Assembly: GCA_036927565.1 (NCBI GenBank)
Contig: JAYESD010000001.1
Coordinates: 46,374,064 to 46,438,063, forward strand
Reading direction: 5' to 3'
DNA length: 64,000 nucleotides
Source: Tuctoria greenei
Taxonomy: Eukaryota; Streptophyta; Magnoliopsida; Poales; Poaceae
Both the position numbers and the translations under genes were made by a program. The notes under the pieces are model-generated. The model made no database searches. It was not told the origin of the DNA and saw nothing but the letters and a program-made list of their open reading frames with translations. Every line of letters starts with the position of its first letter. Within the stretch, counting starts at the first letter, position 1. Below, in pieces: positions 43,691-53,645 of the stretch.

Positions 43691-45005
43691 CAGTGCTTCT
43701 GCTTTTCATTTGCAATGTTTCATACTTGCTTTACATAATTGGAAAGATTGCTTAGTATTCATTTGCTAAGTTTTTTGGTGCGTTTTGGATGATACGGTTG
43801 ATATCGTTTCTACTATCGTTTTGCAACATGCTTATGTGAGGTTTTCACGTAAGGTGTTGTGTTCGGAACTAATTTGAGTCAAGTCGAGGACTTGGGCTTG
43901 TATGGATTGTTTGTTTGTTCATGTGCAGGTGTTGCTTGAGTTCAAGTCATGGCTGGTGACAGGATCCATTGGACTAGTCTCAGGAGGAGATGAGGTTCCA
44001 ACAACCAAGTTTGGGAGGAACTGGGGTTGAACGGGTCAGGAGGTCGCGCAGGATGATTGAATGAAGGGAAGTGCATATGAAGCTCAAAGGAAGGTGTTCG
44101 CACGTATGCATGCCGTGCATGACGTGGCAATATGCTTCTAGAGACGGATTATGGAAGGAAGATCTGATCGGAAGGATCCGACCGTATCGGTTGAAGACTT
44201 AGGCTGCTAGCTGAGTCGGTTATGGCTCGGTATGGAAATATCGAGTTGGTTATGTTAGGATTTCGTGTGGTTCACGAATTTAAGTAGTTTAGGAATGTGA
44301 GATACGTTCCTAAGGTGTTTGGAAGTCTTAAGATTGCTTCTATCTGCGTATAGAAGAGTCCTAAGCAGTTATAGAAAGTTCCGATTGTGATCGGATTAGG
44401 ATTGGAGTCCTAGATGAGATTGGGATGGCCTAAGGACTGGTTATATAAGCAAGGGAAGGCCAAAGCTCGTGTGCACGACTTTGGGGCTGTTCCTCTTGTG
44501 TTCTATTGAATAAAATTCATAGTTTGAAGGAACTTTTGTGCCTTGTTCGTCCGACATGTTCCAGACAAGTTTTACTCATCGAGTTTCTAGACAGCACTAC
44601 GTTTCGTCGATGGTTTTATCATAACTCGAGTTTTATAGATCAAATTGACGTGATTCTTTTTGGGTTGTCTTCACAACTTGATTGTGTATCATCTGTCAAA
44701 ATTTCACGGTCATTGTGTTTGTAGTTTCTGAGCTATACGAGTTTCCTTGCAGCATTCCAGAAACTATTTTTCTCGGGTAGGTCAGATTGATCGTAGTCTG
44801 ATCTTTCGATCATAACTTGAGTTTTTCTCGACGGATTTGAGTAATTATTTTTTGTTGTCTTCGTGACTTGATTCTCTCTGATATCCATCACTTTTGTCAC
44901 GGTGAAACACGTTTAGATTAGTCTCATACACGATTTCTTTAACAGATCGTTTCTCTACCGAAGGGATTAGGGTTTTATTGTTTTCGCTGCGTAAGATTTT
45001 TAAAT

Positions 45006-45029
45006 CTACCATTCACCCCCCTCTGGTAG
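45006..45029 (+). other. U5 hairpin, element B
   Basis: Stem CTACCA (45006-45011) with TGGTAG (45024-45029), loop TTCACCCCCCTC. It lies 26 bases before the LTR end and 27 before the primer site. The copy in the 3' LTR is at 53555-53579. Confidence 0.65.
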
Positions 45030-45055
45030 CTTTTCACGTGCTCTTTGATCCTACA

Positions 45056-45070
45056 ATTGGTATCAGAGCC
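45056..45070 (+). other. Primer binding site, element B
   Basis: ATTGGTATCAGAGCC directly after the LTR; complementary to initiator methionine tRNA in plants. Confidence 0.95.
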
Positions 45071-45117
45071 ACGGCGCTCTAATCTTTGTGATTTGCACGT
45101 GTTTTTGACTAATCATC

Positions 45118-47502
45118 ATGGAGAAGTACTCCGCCAAACCTTGTGTGTTTGCTGGTATTGATTTTCAGGTTTGGAAGGCACGCATGGAGGCCTTCATCCA
45201 GGCGCAAGGCTTCGCAATATGGGAAAAGGTGTACAAACCTTATGAAGTCCCGCCTAACGATCAAGTTACAGCTACGAACCTCCGGGACGTCGACAACAAC
45301 AACAAAGCATGAAACTTGATCATCCAAGGACTCACTCAAAGCGACTTTGATCGTGTCGCACACCTCCGATCAGCATACGATGTTTGGAGCGCTCTCTGTG
45401 ATTACCATGAAGGCTCCAACACAATCAAAGAGGTAAAACAAGATTGTTCAAAAAGGAATATATGCGTTTTGAGATGCAACCCGGTGAGTCTATCGATGAC
45501 CTCTTTGCTCGTTTCAACAAAATTCTCAGCAACTTACGTAGTGTCAATGTAAATTTTTCTGATGCTGAGAATGCTAGACAACTTCTTAGTGCATTAGACA
45601 TGTCGATTTGGGAGATGAAAGTAACATCTATTCGTGAATCAACTGTCATGAGTTCTCTTACATTAGATGTACTTTATTCTAAACTAGAAACTCATGAAAT
45701 TGACATCCTAGCACGTAAGAACCCAAACAAGTCTATTGCATTTGTCTCACAACGTGATATGTCTAGCTCTGGCCAATCATCATCCTGCAATACTCTTGTT
45801 TTGTTGTCCTCACTAACCCTGGAGCAGATCGAAGAATTCCCAGAAGAGGAATTGGCACTCATCTCTACTAGATTCCCAAAAGCATTGCAAAATGTGAGGA
45901 CTAGAAGGAGAGGAAGCTCCGGACCTCAATGCTGCTTTGAATGTGGTAAAACAGGACACTTTCGTACAGAATGCCCTAACCTTTCAGGTCCGACCATCCG
46001 GGAAGAAAAACAAAGCAAGGTCCAAACCCCCTCTGGAAATTCCAACAAGAAGAAGAAAGGTACCATAGGACGCAAGATGATCAACAGCTTCATCACCGCG
46101 CTTCAAGAGCTCAGTTCAAGTGACATTGACTTTGAAAGTGATGAAGAGAATGATGACCTGGCCAACATATGCTTCATGGCGGGCAAAACAAGATCAAGAT
46201 CAAGTCAGGAGGATGCAGAACACAACAGTGAAGACGATGAGGTATGTTCTACCTGCAATGAAATGTGTGATGCTATTTCTTGTGCAACTATTATTGTCAA
46301 GAAAAAGGACAAACAGCTTAGGGATAATGTTGCTAAAATTGAATCACTAGAATCTGAAATTAACCGTTTTAAAACTTTGATTCCTAGTGATGATGCATGT
46401 CCCTCATGTGACTTAATCTATGAACACTTGTCCACATTAAGAAGTGCACACTCCTCCACTCTAGATAGAATTGATGAAGAAATTAAAAAGAATAAAAAGC
46501 TTGCTGCACTTAATGATAAAAACTTGAAAGATGCTAGTTGTTCTACAATTGACTTGCATTGTTCTACTTGTGATGATCTTGATGAGAAACTACAGGATGC
46601 TATAAGTGAAATTTCTATATTGAACAATGCTTTACGATCTCATGAAGTTAAAAATTGTTCCAATTGCAAACTAAAAGGAAAAACTTCATGTGCAAACTGC
46701 CTAGACTTGTCTAAGAAACTTAATGACATGAATAGGACACTAGGTCGGTTTTGTAATGGGAATAAGAATCTAAACTTGCTGCTGAATTCTTCCAAGTCAC
46801 GCAAAGATAAAACTGGTTTAGGTTTTGATTCTCATGCTCATGCTAAGGCTCATCCACCTAAAATTGTAAAGTCATTAGGAAGTGGTTTGATTCAAACAGT
46901 TCCTAAACAAAAAGGAGTGGTTTTCAAACCTGCAGGAGTGATGCCTCATTCGGCTTCAAATAAAAATATTGCTTGCTCATCTAGACATGAACACAAAGTT
47001 AATTTTCATTGTACCTTCTATCGTAGAGATGGTCATGTCATAGATTTTTGTTATAGACTAGCTAAACAACAGAAAAAGGAAAGAAAAATTGCTAGATCTT
47101 ATAACTTTCATGCAATTAGAAAAACACAACCTACTTTAGTTAGTCAGAAATTTGAAAAGGTAGCTTCCGGACCTTCTGATAAGAAATCCGCAAAAGCAGC
47201 TCCGATAGTTCCAATAGCTCCGAGAGCTACCGGATCTTCTGTTGTTCCCTCCGAAGCTTCAGTTTTTGCCTCCGGACCTTCTGCTTTTACCTCCGGAGCT
47301 ACTGGTTTTCACTCTAAACAAGTAACAACTTCTAAATCAATTGTTAAGAACAGAAAACCTCAAACTTCGACTCATAAACCTGCTATTTTGTCTCAGCTTT
47401 CGCGTGTTTTTCCTCCTGCTCGTCGTGTGACTAGTACTGGATACCTAAATGCCTTTTGACTAACCCAGTATTGAGTCATCGACATATTGTGCTTCTATGT
47501 AG
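45118..47502 (+). pseudogene. gag: gag of element B, broken
   Basis: ATG 45118 (MEKYSAKPCVFAGIDFQVWK). A TGA at 45310 stands where D has an Arg codon; A has the same stop. One base is missing near 45443 relative to A. From 45444 the frame is open for 671 codons: rest of the gag core, zinc knuckle CFECGKTGHFRTEC (near 45940), acidic region, coiled coil with CxxC pairs (CSTCNEMC, CPSC, CSTC, CSNC, CANC), a second knuckle whose second Cys is Tyr (CTFYRRDGHVIDFC, near 47010), and a Ser/Pro/Ala-rich tail. It stops at TGA 47457-47459. The family's gag is about 780 codons; this copy could yield at best a fragment. Confidence 0.88.
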
Positions 47503-47505
47503 GTT
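47457..47505 (+). promoter_or_regulatory. gag/pol junction with splice-acceptor-like end, element B
   Basis: TGACTAACCC (gag stop overlapping a CTAAC word), then TTGTGCTTCTATGTAG and GTT. The pol frame begins at 47503, after the AG. The same text, with minor changes, occurs in A and D. Confidence 0.45.
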
Positions 47506-50500
47506 ACAAGCTTGAGGAAGGAGAATATTTGGATTGTGGATTCAGGTTGCTCACGCCACATGACCGGTAACAAAGATTGGTTCTCCTCCCTCTCTTTTGT
47601 GTCACGTGTAGAGAATGTTACTTTTGCCGATAATTCTTCAACTCCTATAATTGCTAAGGGTTCGGTTAGAGTAAATGATCACTACACTTTAAAAGATGTG
47701 GCACTTGTCAAAAATTTGAAATACAACTTGCTTTCTGTTTCACAATTGCTAGATGAAAATCTAGAAATTATTTTCAATAAAAATTGCTGCAAAGTTGTAG
47801 GTTCAAATAGTGAGCTTATTTTTAACATGCCTCGGTTTGGAAGAGTTTTTAAAGCTGATTTTGATATGTCTTCCTCTAATCATAGGTGTCTAGTTGCAAA
47901 TGATTCAAAGGACTTATATTTTTGGCATCGTAGACTTGGTCATGTAGGCTTTGATCACCTAATGCGTGTTAGTGTCCTTGATCGCATACGTGGGCTGCCT
48001 AAGCTTAAAGGGGACAAAGAAATTGTGTGCTCTTCTTATAGACATGCTAAGATGGTTGCAGGTTCACATACTCCTCTCACAATGATCATGACAACTGAAC
48101 CATGTCAACTTTTGCATCTTGACACCGTAGGACCTTCACGTGTTCAATCCTTCGGAGATAAATGATATGCTCTTGTTATTGTTGATTATTATTCTAGATA
48201 TTCTTGGGTGTATTTTATGGCGTCTAAGAGTGAAGTTTTTAGTCACTTTAGAACCTTATTTCTTAGATTATCAATTGATCACCCAGGATCATTAAAAGCA
48301 ATTAGAAGTGATAATGGAACTGAATTTAAAAATCGATCTTTTGATCACTTTTGTGCTGAAAATAGAATAGATCATCAATTTTCTTCACCATATGTACCTC
48401 AACAAAATGGTGTTGTAGAAAGAAAGATTAGAACCTTAGTTGAGATGGCTAGTACTATGCTTGATGAATATCAAACTCCTAGGAAATTTTGGGCAGATGC
48501 GTTAGCAACCGCTTGCTATGTCTCAAATCGTGTTTTCTTGCGTGCTAAGCTAGGTAAAACACCATATGAGCTCTGGTTTGGACATAGGCCTAGTGTTAAA
48601 CACTTTCGGGTTTTTGGTTGCAAATTCTTTGTTAGGAAACATGGTAATCTTGATAAGTTTGAACCTCGATCCATTGATGGCATGTTTCTTGGTTATTCAT
48701 CTCATACTAGAGGCTACCGTGTGCTTTTACTTGACACTAACAAAATTGTGGAGACTTGTGAAGTGTCTTTCGATGAAGCTATCCCAGGTACTAGCTCCGG
48801 TGTTGCAGGACCAGATCCGTATCCTCAAGGGGAGGGTATTTTCGAAGATGAAGAAGAGCCGGTGATACTGCCTGGCAGTTCTGAAGTTGACACTTGTCCA
48901 GCTCCGAACATTGAACAAGCTCCGGCTATCCCCTCTGCTGGTCCTGATCGTCCACAAGTCACAAGCTCATCAATCTACGATGAACCTAATAGAGAAGAAG
49001 CTTGTGAGACATCTGTTCCCCTACGTTTTTACAAAGATCATCCCCCACAACAGATGATTGGAAGCTTGCACGAATGAGTCACACGGTCCAGGTTTTGCAA
49101 TCCAAACTCTCATGCTCATTCTGCTTTTGTTGCTTCTTTTGAACCCAAAGATATGTCACACGCACTCACTAATGAATCTTGGATTATTGCCATGCAAGAA
49201 GAGTTAGAAAATTTTCAAAGAAATAATGTTTGGAAACTTGTACCTCCACCTCAAGGTCACACCTTAATTGGAACTAAATGGGTATTTAAAAATAAACAAA
49301 GTGAGGATGGGGTTGTGGTTAGGAATAAGGATAGGTTGGTTGCTCAAGGTTTCACTCAAGTTGAAGGACTAGATTTTGATGAAACTTTTGCTCCCGTTGC
49401 TAGATTAGAAGCCATAAGAATTTTGTTAGCTTTTGCAGCATCTAAAAGTTTTATGCTATATCAAATGGATGTTAAAAGTGCTTTTCTTAATGGCTACATA
49501 GATGAGGAGGTTTATGTCAAACAACCACCAGGTTTTGAACATCCAGATTTTCCTAATCATGTTTACAAACTGTCCAAAGCCTTATATGGTCTCAAACAAG
49601 CCCCTAGAGCATGGTATGATAGGCTAAAAACATTCTTACTTGAAAAGTGGTTTACCATGGGCAAGGTTGATAAAACTCTTTTTGTGCTTAAGCATGGAAT
49701 GACTCATTATTCGTTCAAGTGTATGTGGATGATATTATCTTTGGTTGTGCTTCTCATGATCTTGTGTCCAAGTTTTCTGCAATGATGAGTTCCGAATTTG
49801 AAATGAGTATGATGGGTGAACTCACTTACTTTTTGGGGCTGCAAATCAAACAAACCAAGGAGGGTAACTTTGTGCATCAAATGAAATATACCAAAGATCT
49901 CCTAAGGCGCTTCAACATGGACAAAAGCAAGCCTCTTCGGACACCAATGGGAACAGCAACAACACTTGAACTTGATGAAGATGGTGAACCCGTGGATCAA
50001 AAAGAATATAGAAGTATGATCGGATCACTTTTGTACCTCACGGCATCAAGACCGGACATACAATTCAGCGTATGTCTTTGTGCACGGTTTCAAGCTTCCC
50101 CACGTGTTTCACATCGTCAAGCCGTCAAAAGGATTCTCAGTTACTTACATGGAACCCAATAATTTGGCATTTTTCTTCCTTCTTCCTCAACCGTTACTTT
50201 GAAAGCTTTTTCGGATGCTGATTTTGGGGGTTGTAGGATTGATAGGAAAAGTACTTCCGGTGCTTGTCATTTTCTTGGTAATTCTCTTGTTGCTTGGTCC
50301 TCTAGAAAACAAAATTCAGTTGCACAATCCACAGTCGAATCTGAATATGTAGTTGCTGCTAGTGCTAGCTCACAAATTCTTTGGATTGTTCAAACACTTA
50401 AGGACTATGGGGTTGATCTAGATAGTGTTCCACTATTTTGTGATAACACTAGTGCTATTTGCATTGCCAAAAACCCCGTGCAACATTCTAGAACTATGCA

Positions 50501-50675
50501 CATTGATATTAGGTATCACTTTCTTCGAGATAATGTTGAAAAAGGAAACATTGTGCTTCACCATGTAGATACAGAACAACAATTGGCTGACATTTTTACA
50601 AAACCTTTGGATTTCACTCGTTTTTGTTACATTTGTAGTGAAATAGGGGTTATGCATCCTCATGGTCTAAATTGA
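47503..50675 (+). pseudogene. pol: pol of element B, broken
   Basis: Protease (WIVDSGCSRHMTG), GAG_pre-integrase (WHRRLGHVG) and the first integrase Asp (LLHLDTVGPS) are open to 48165, where a Trp codon is TGA. Integrase continues (RSDNGTEF, PQQNGVVERK, full triad present) to TGA at 49075, an Arg codon in D. RT is open from 49153 (GTKWVFKNKQSEDGV, QMDVKSAFLNGYI, ALYGLKQAPRAWY) until one missing base near 49697 shifts the frame; YVDDIIFGC (49722-49748) then lies in the new frame. A TAA at 50161 precedes RNase H (SDADFGGCRIDRKST, STVESEY, LFCDNTSA, DIRYHFLRD), which ends MHPHGLN at 50675. Three stops and one shift, all recent-looking. Confidence 0.9.
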
Positions 50676-51697
50676 GGAGGAGTTTTTTAAACTTGGGAAG
50701 TCTATATATGAATCTGAAATTAACATAATATGAGCATAGTATTTCATACATATATCACTTTGTGATTCTGTTTACATGCTGAAAGTTCTTACTACATTAC
50801 TCGTGTTATACATTTTGTAGCTTTTGCCATGTCTAGTAATTGGAACAATTACTTACAGTAAATCTGGTCATGGTCAAACTTTCTTGCTGTTTTGAACTTG
50901 TTGCATGCTCCCAAATGCTTTTAATCATAATGAATTAATCAAGTAATCAACTCACATGTTGAGTTTTTATGAACAAATATAAATTGAGAAAAGATCAAGA
51001 GAATATGCAGGCATCGCACTTCTTATTTTGAGATGGCTTATCATTGCACTTAGATATGAACTTGGAAGAAGTTGTGTATGACTAAAACCATGTCCTTAAG
51101 CTTCTGATTGTCAAATGACATAGGCTTGGCTTGGTTGGTTAGAATAAGGCAGATGCGCATATAATCTCTTGCAAATATCATATGATTCAAATTTATGCTT
51201 TGAAAAATAATAAAATGCAGCAACTAGTGTCATGTTTTTAGGTTTTGAAATAGTTAAGTTTGTGAGATCATGACTTGCTTAAATTGAAAATTACATTTGA
51301 TCTCTAGCATGGCTTACACTATTTTATGTATTTCATTGATGTGATAATGTAAGGTACTTGATAGTATGACTTGGATGAGCTTTGTTTATATGTATATGTT
51401 ATAATATGCTCATAACAACTAAAGAGGGAGAGATAAATTGTTTATATGCTCATGACTTGCTGAATACATTGTCAAATGGGGAGAGATAAGCATGAAGAGA
51501 AAGAGAATATGGGCAATATGGGCATAAGGAGAGATAATAAAAGGGGGAGAGACTTTCATGGGGGAGAGATTTCCATTTCCTTCTCTTTTTACTTTTGATT
51601 TACAAAGGGGGAGAAATTGTTTTCAAAACTTTTATGAGAGTAAAGCCAATGTCCGGATTTTAAATGGTGTTGCCAATGCATTCATCAAGGGGGAGAT
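50676..51697 (+). other. 3' untranslated region and multiple polypurine tracts, element B
   Basis: No open gene. The last 280 bases contain about six purine tracts, such as GGGGAGAGATAAG, AAAGGGGGAGAAATTG and, next to the LTR, AAGGGGGAGATTG. The first 700 bases are clearly similar to E and D but encode nothing I recognise. Confidence 0.85.
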
Positions 51698-53605
51698 TGT
51701 AAGACCTATGTGTGCTGAATACATTGTCTTGTAGTAAATACACTTGGATTTGATGATAAAAGCTTTAAATATAACCAAAACACCTTTTTATCAAAGTCCG
51801 ACTCTAGCTCTGAGCTACAGCAAGGTCCGACGGTAGGTCCGCCTTGTTTTGGGTAGCTCCAGCTACGTTAGATGCTAGGTCCGGCATCTTGGTAAGATCC
51901 GACTAGCTTTGGTGAGCTTTATCTTTAGCTCCGGCATGTCTTTGTTAGCTCCGGCATGTCTTTGTTAGCTCCGGCATGTTCTTGATAGCTCCGGCATATA
52001 TTTGATAGCTCCGGCATGCTTTTCCTAAGCTCCGACGTACTTTGTCTAGCTCCGGTTTTGGGTTGACTAGTTTTGACTAGTTTTTGGTAAGCTCCGGTGC
52101 TAGGATCTACTAGTTTTGATAAGCTCCGGCAGGTGCTTCATTGTACTAGTTTTGGTAAGCTCCGGTGCTAGGTTCTACTAGCTCTTGTTAGCTCAAGCTC
52201 AAGCTCCGGGTTGCTCTGGCAAGGTCCGGAACTTGACCGCAGTGCTTCTACTTTTCATTTGCAATGTTTCATACTTGCATTACATAATTGGAAAGATTGC
52301 TTAGTATTCATTTGCTAAGTTTTTGGTGCGTTTTGGATGATACGGTTGATATCATTTCTACTGTGGTTTTGCAACATGCTTATGTGAGGTTTTCACGTAA
52401 GGTGTTGTGTTCGGAACTAATTTGAGTCAAGTCCAGGACTTGGGATCGTATGGATTGTTTGTTTGTTCATGTGCAGGTGTTGCTTGAGTTCAAGTCTTGG
52501 CTGGTGACAGGATCTATTGGACTAGTCTCAGGAGGAGATGAGGTTCCAACAACCAAGTTTGGGAGGAACTGGGGTTGAACGGGTCAGGAGGTCGCGCAGG
52601 ATGATTGAATCAAGGGCAGTGCATATGAAGGTCGAAGGAAGGTGTTCGCACGTATGCATGCGGTGCATGACGTGGCAATATGCTTCTAGAGACGGATTAT
52701 GGAAGGAAGATCTGATCGGAAGGATCGGATCGTATCGGTTGAAGACTTAGGCTACTAGCTGAGTCGGTTATGGCTCGGTATGGAAATATCGAGTTGGTTA
52801 TGTTAGGATTTCGTGTGGGTCACGAATTTAAGTAGTTTAGGAATGTGAGATACGTTCCTAAGGTGTTTGGAAGTCTTAATATTGCTTCTAGCTGCGTATA
52901 GAAGAGTCCTAAGCAGTTATGGAAAGTTCCGATTGTGATCGGATTAGGATTGGAGTCCTAGTTGAGATTGGGATGGCCTAAGGACTGGTTATATAAGCAA
53001 GGGAAGGCCAAAGCTCGTGTGCACGACTTTGGGGCTGTTCCTCTTGTGTTCTATTGAATAAAATTCCTAGTTTGAAGGAACTTTTGTGCCTTGTTCGTCC
53101 GACTTGTTCCAGACAAGTTTTACTCGTCGAGTTTCTAGACAGCACTACCTTTCATTGATGGTTTTATCATAACTCGAGTTTTATAGATCCAATTGACGTG
53201 ATTCTTTTTAGGTTGTCTTCACAACTCGATTGTCTACAATCTGTCAAAATTTCACGGTCATTGGATTTGTAGTTTCTGAGCTATACGAGTTTCCTTGCAG
53301 CATTCCACAAACTGTTTTTCTCGGGTAGGTCAGATTGACCGTAGTCTGATCCTTCGATCATAACTTGAGTTTTTCTCGACGGATTTGAGTAATTCTTTTT
53401 GTGTTGTCTTCGTGACTTGATTCTCTCTGATATCCATCACTTTTGTCACGGTGAAACACGTTTAGATTAGTCTCATACACGATTTCTTTAACAGATCGTT
53501 TCTCTACCGAAGGGATTAGGGTTTTATTGTTTTCGCTGCGTAAGATTTTTAAATCTACCATTCACCCCCCCTCTGGTAGCTTTTCACGTGCTCTTCGATC
53601 CTACA
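51698..53605 (+). repeat. 3' LTR of element B
   Basis: 1908 bases, TGTAAGACC...GATCCTACA, TATA near 52990-52997. It has the same array and hairpin as the 5' LTR. Confidence 0.95.
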
Positions 53606-53610
53606 GCTAG
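53606..53610. other. Target duplication GCTAG, right of element B
   Basis: Exact partner of 43116-43120. Element C leader resumes here. Confidence 0.95.
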
Positions 53611-53630
53611 AATGATCCAATGAGCAACAA

Positions 53631-53645
53631 GGCTCTAATACCAAT
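53631..53645 (-). other. Primer binding site, element C
   Basis: Minus-strand ATTGGTATTAGAGCC next to the 5' LTR of C; one change (C to T) from the standard site. Confidence 0.9.

Larger units (their letters stand above)
43121..45055 (+). repeat. 5' LTR of element B
   Basis: 1935 bases, TGTAGGACC...GATCCTACA. AGCTCCGG array at 43220-43690, TATA box TATATAAG at 44442-44449, U5 hairpin at 45006-45029, CACGTG near 45036. It is 27 bases longer than the 3' LTR, mainly from an extra segment near 43520-43560. Confidence 0.95.
43121..53605 (+). mobile_element. Element B: complete Sirevirus-type copia inserted in C
   Basis: 10.5 kb with both LTRs, primer site, gag, pol, 3' untranslated region with multiple purine tracts, and GCTAG duplications. 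The two LTRs look about 97% alike in the first 340 bases compared by eye. It is structurally complete but not coding-competent: gag has a stop and a frameshift, pol has stops and a frameshift. There is no third gene. Confidence 0.95.
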
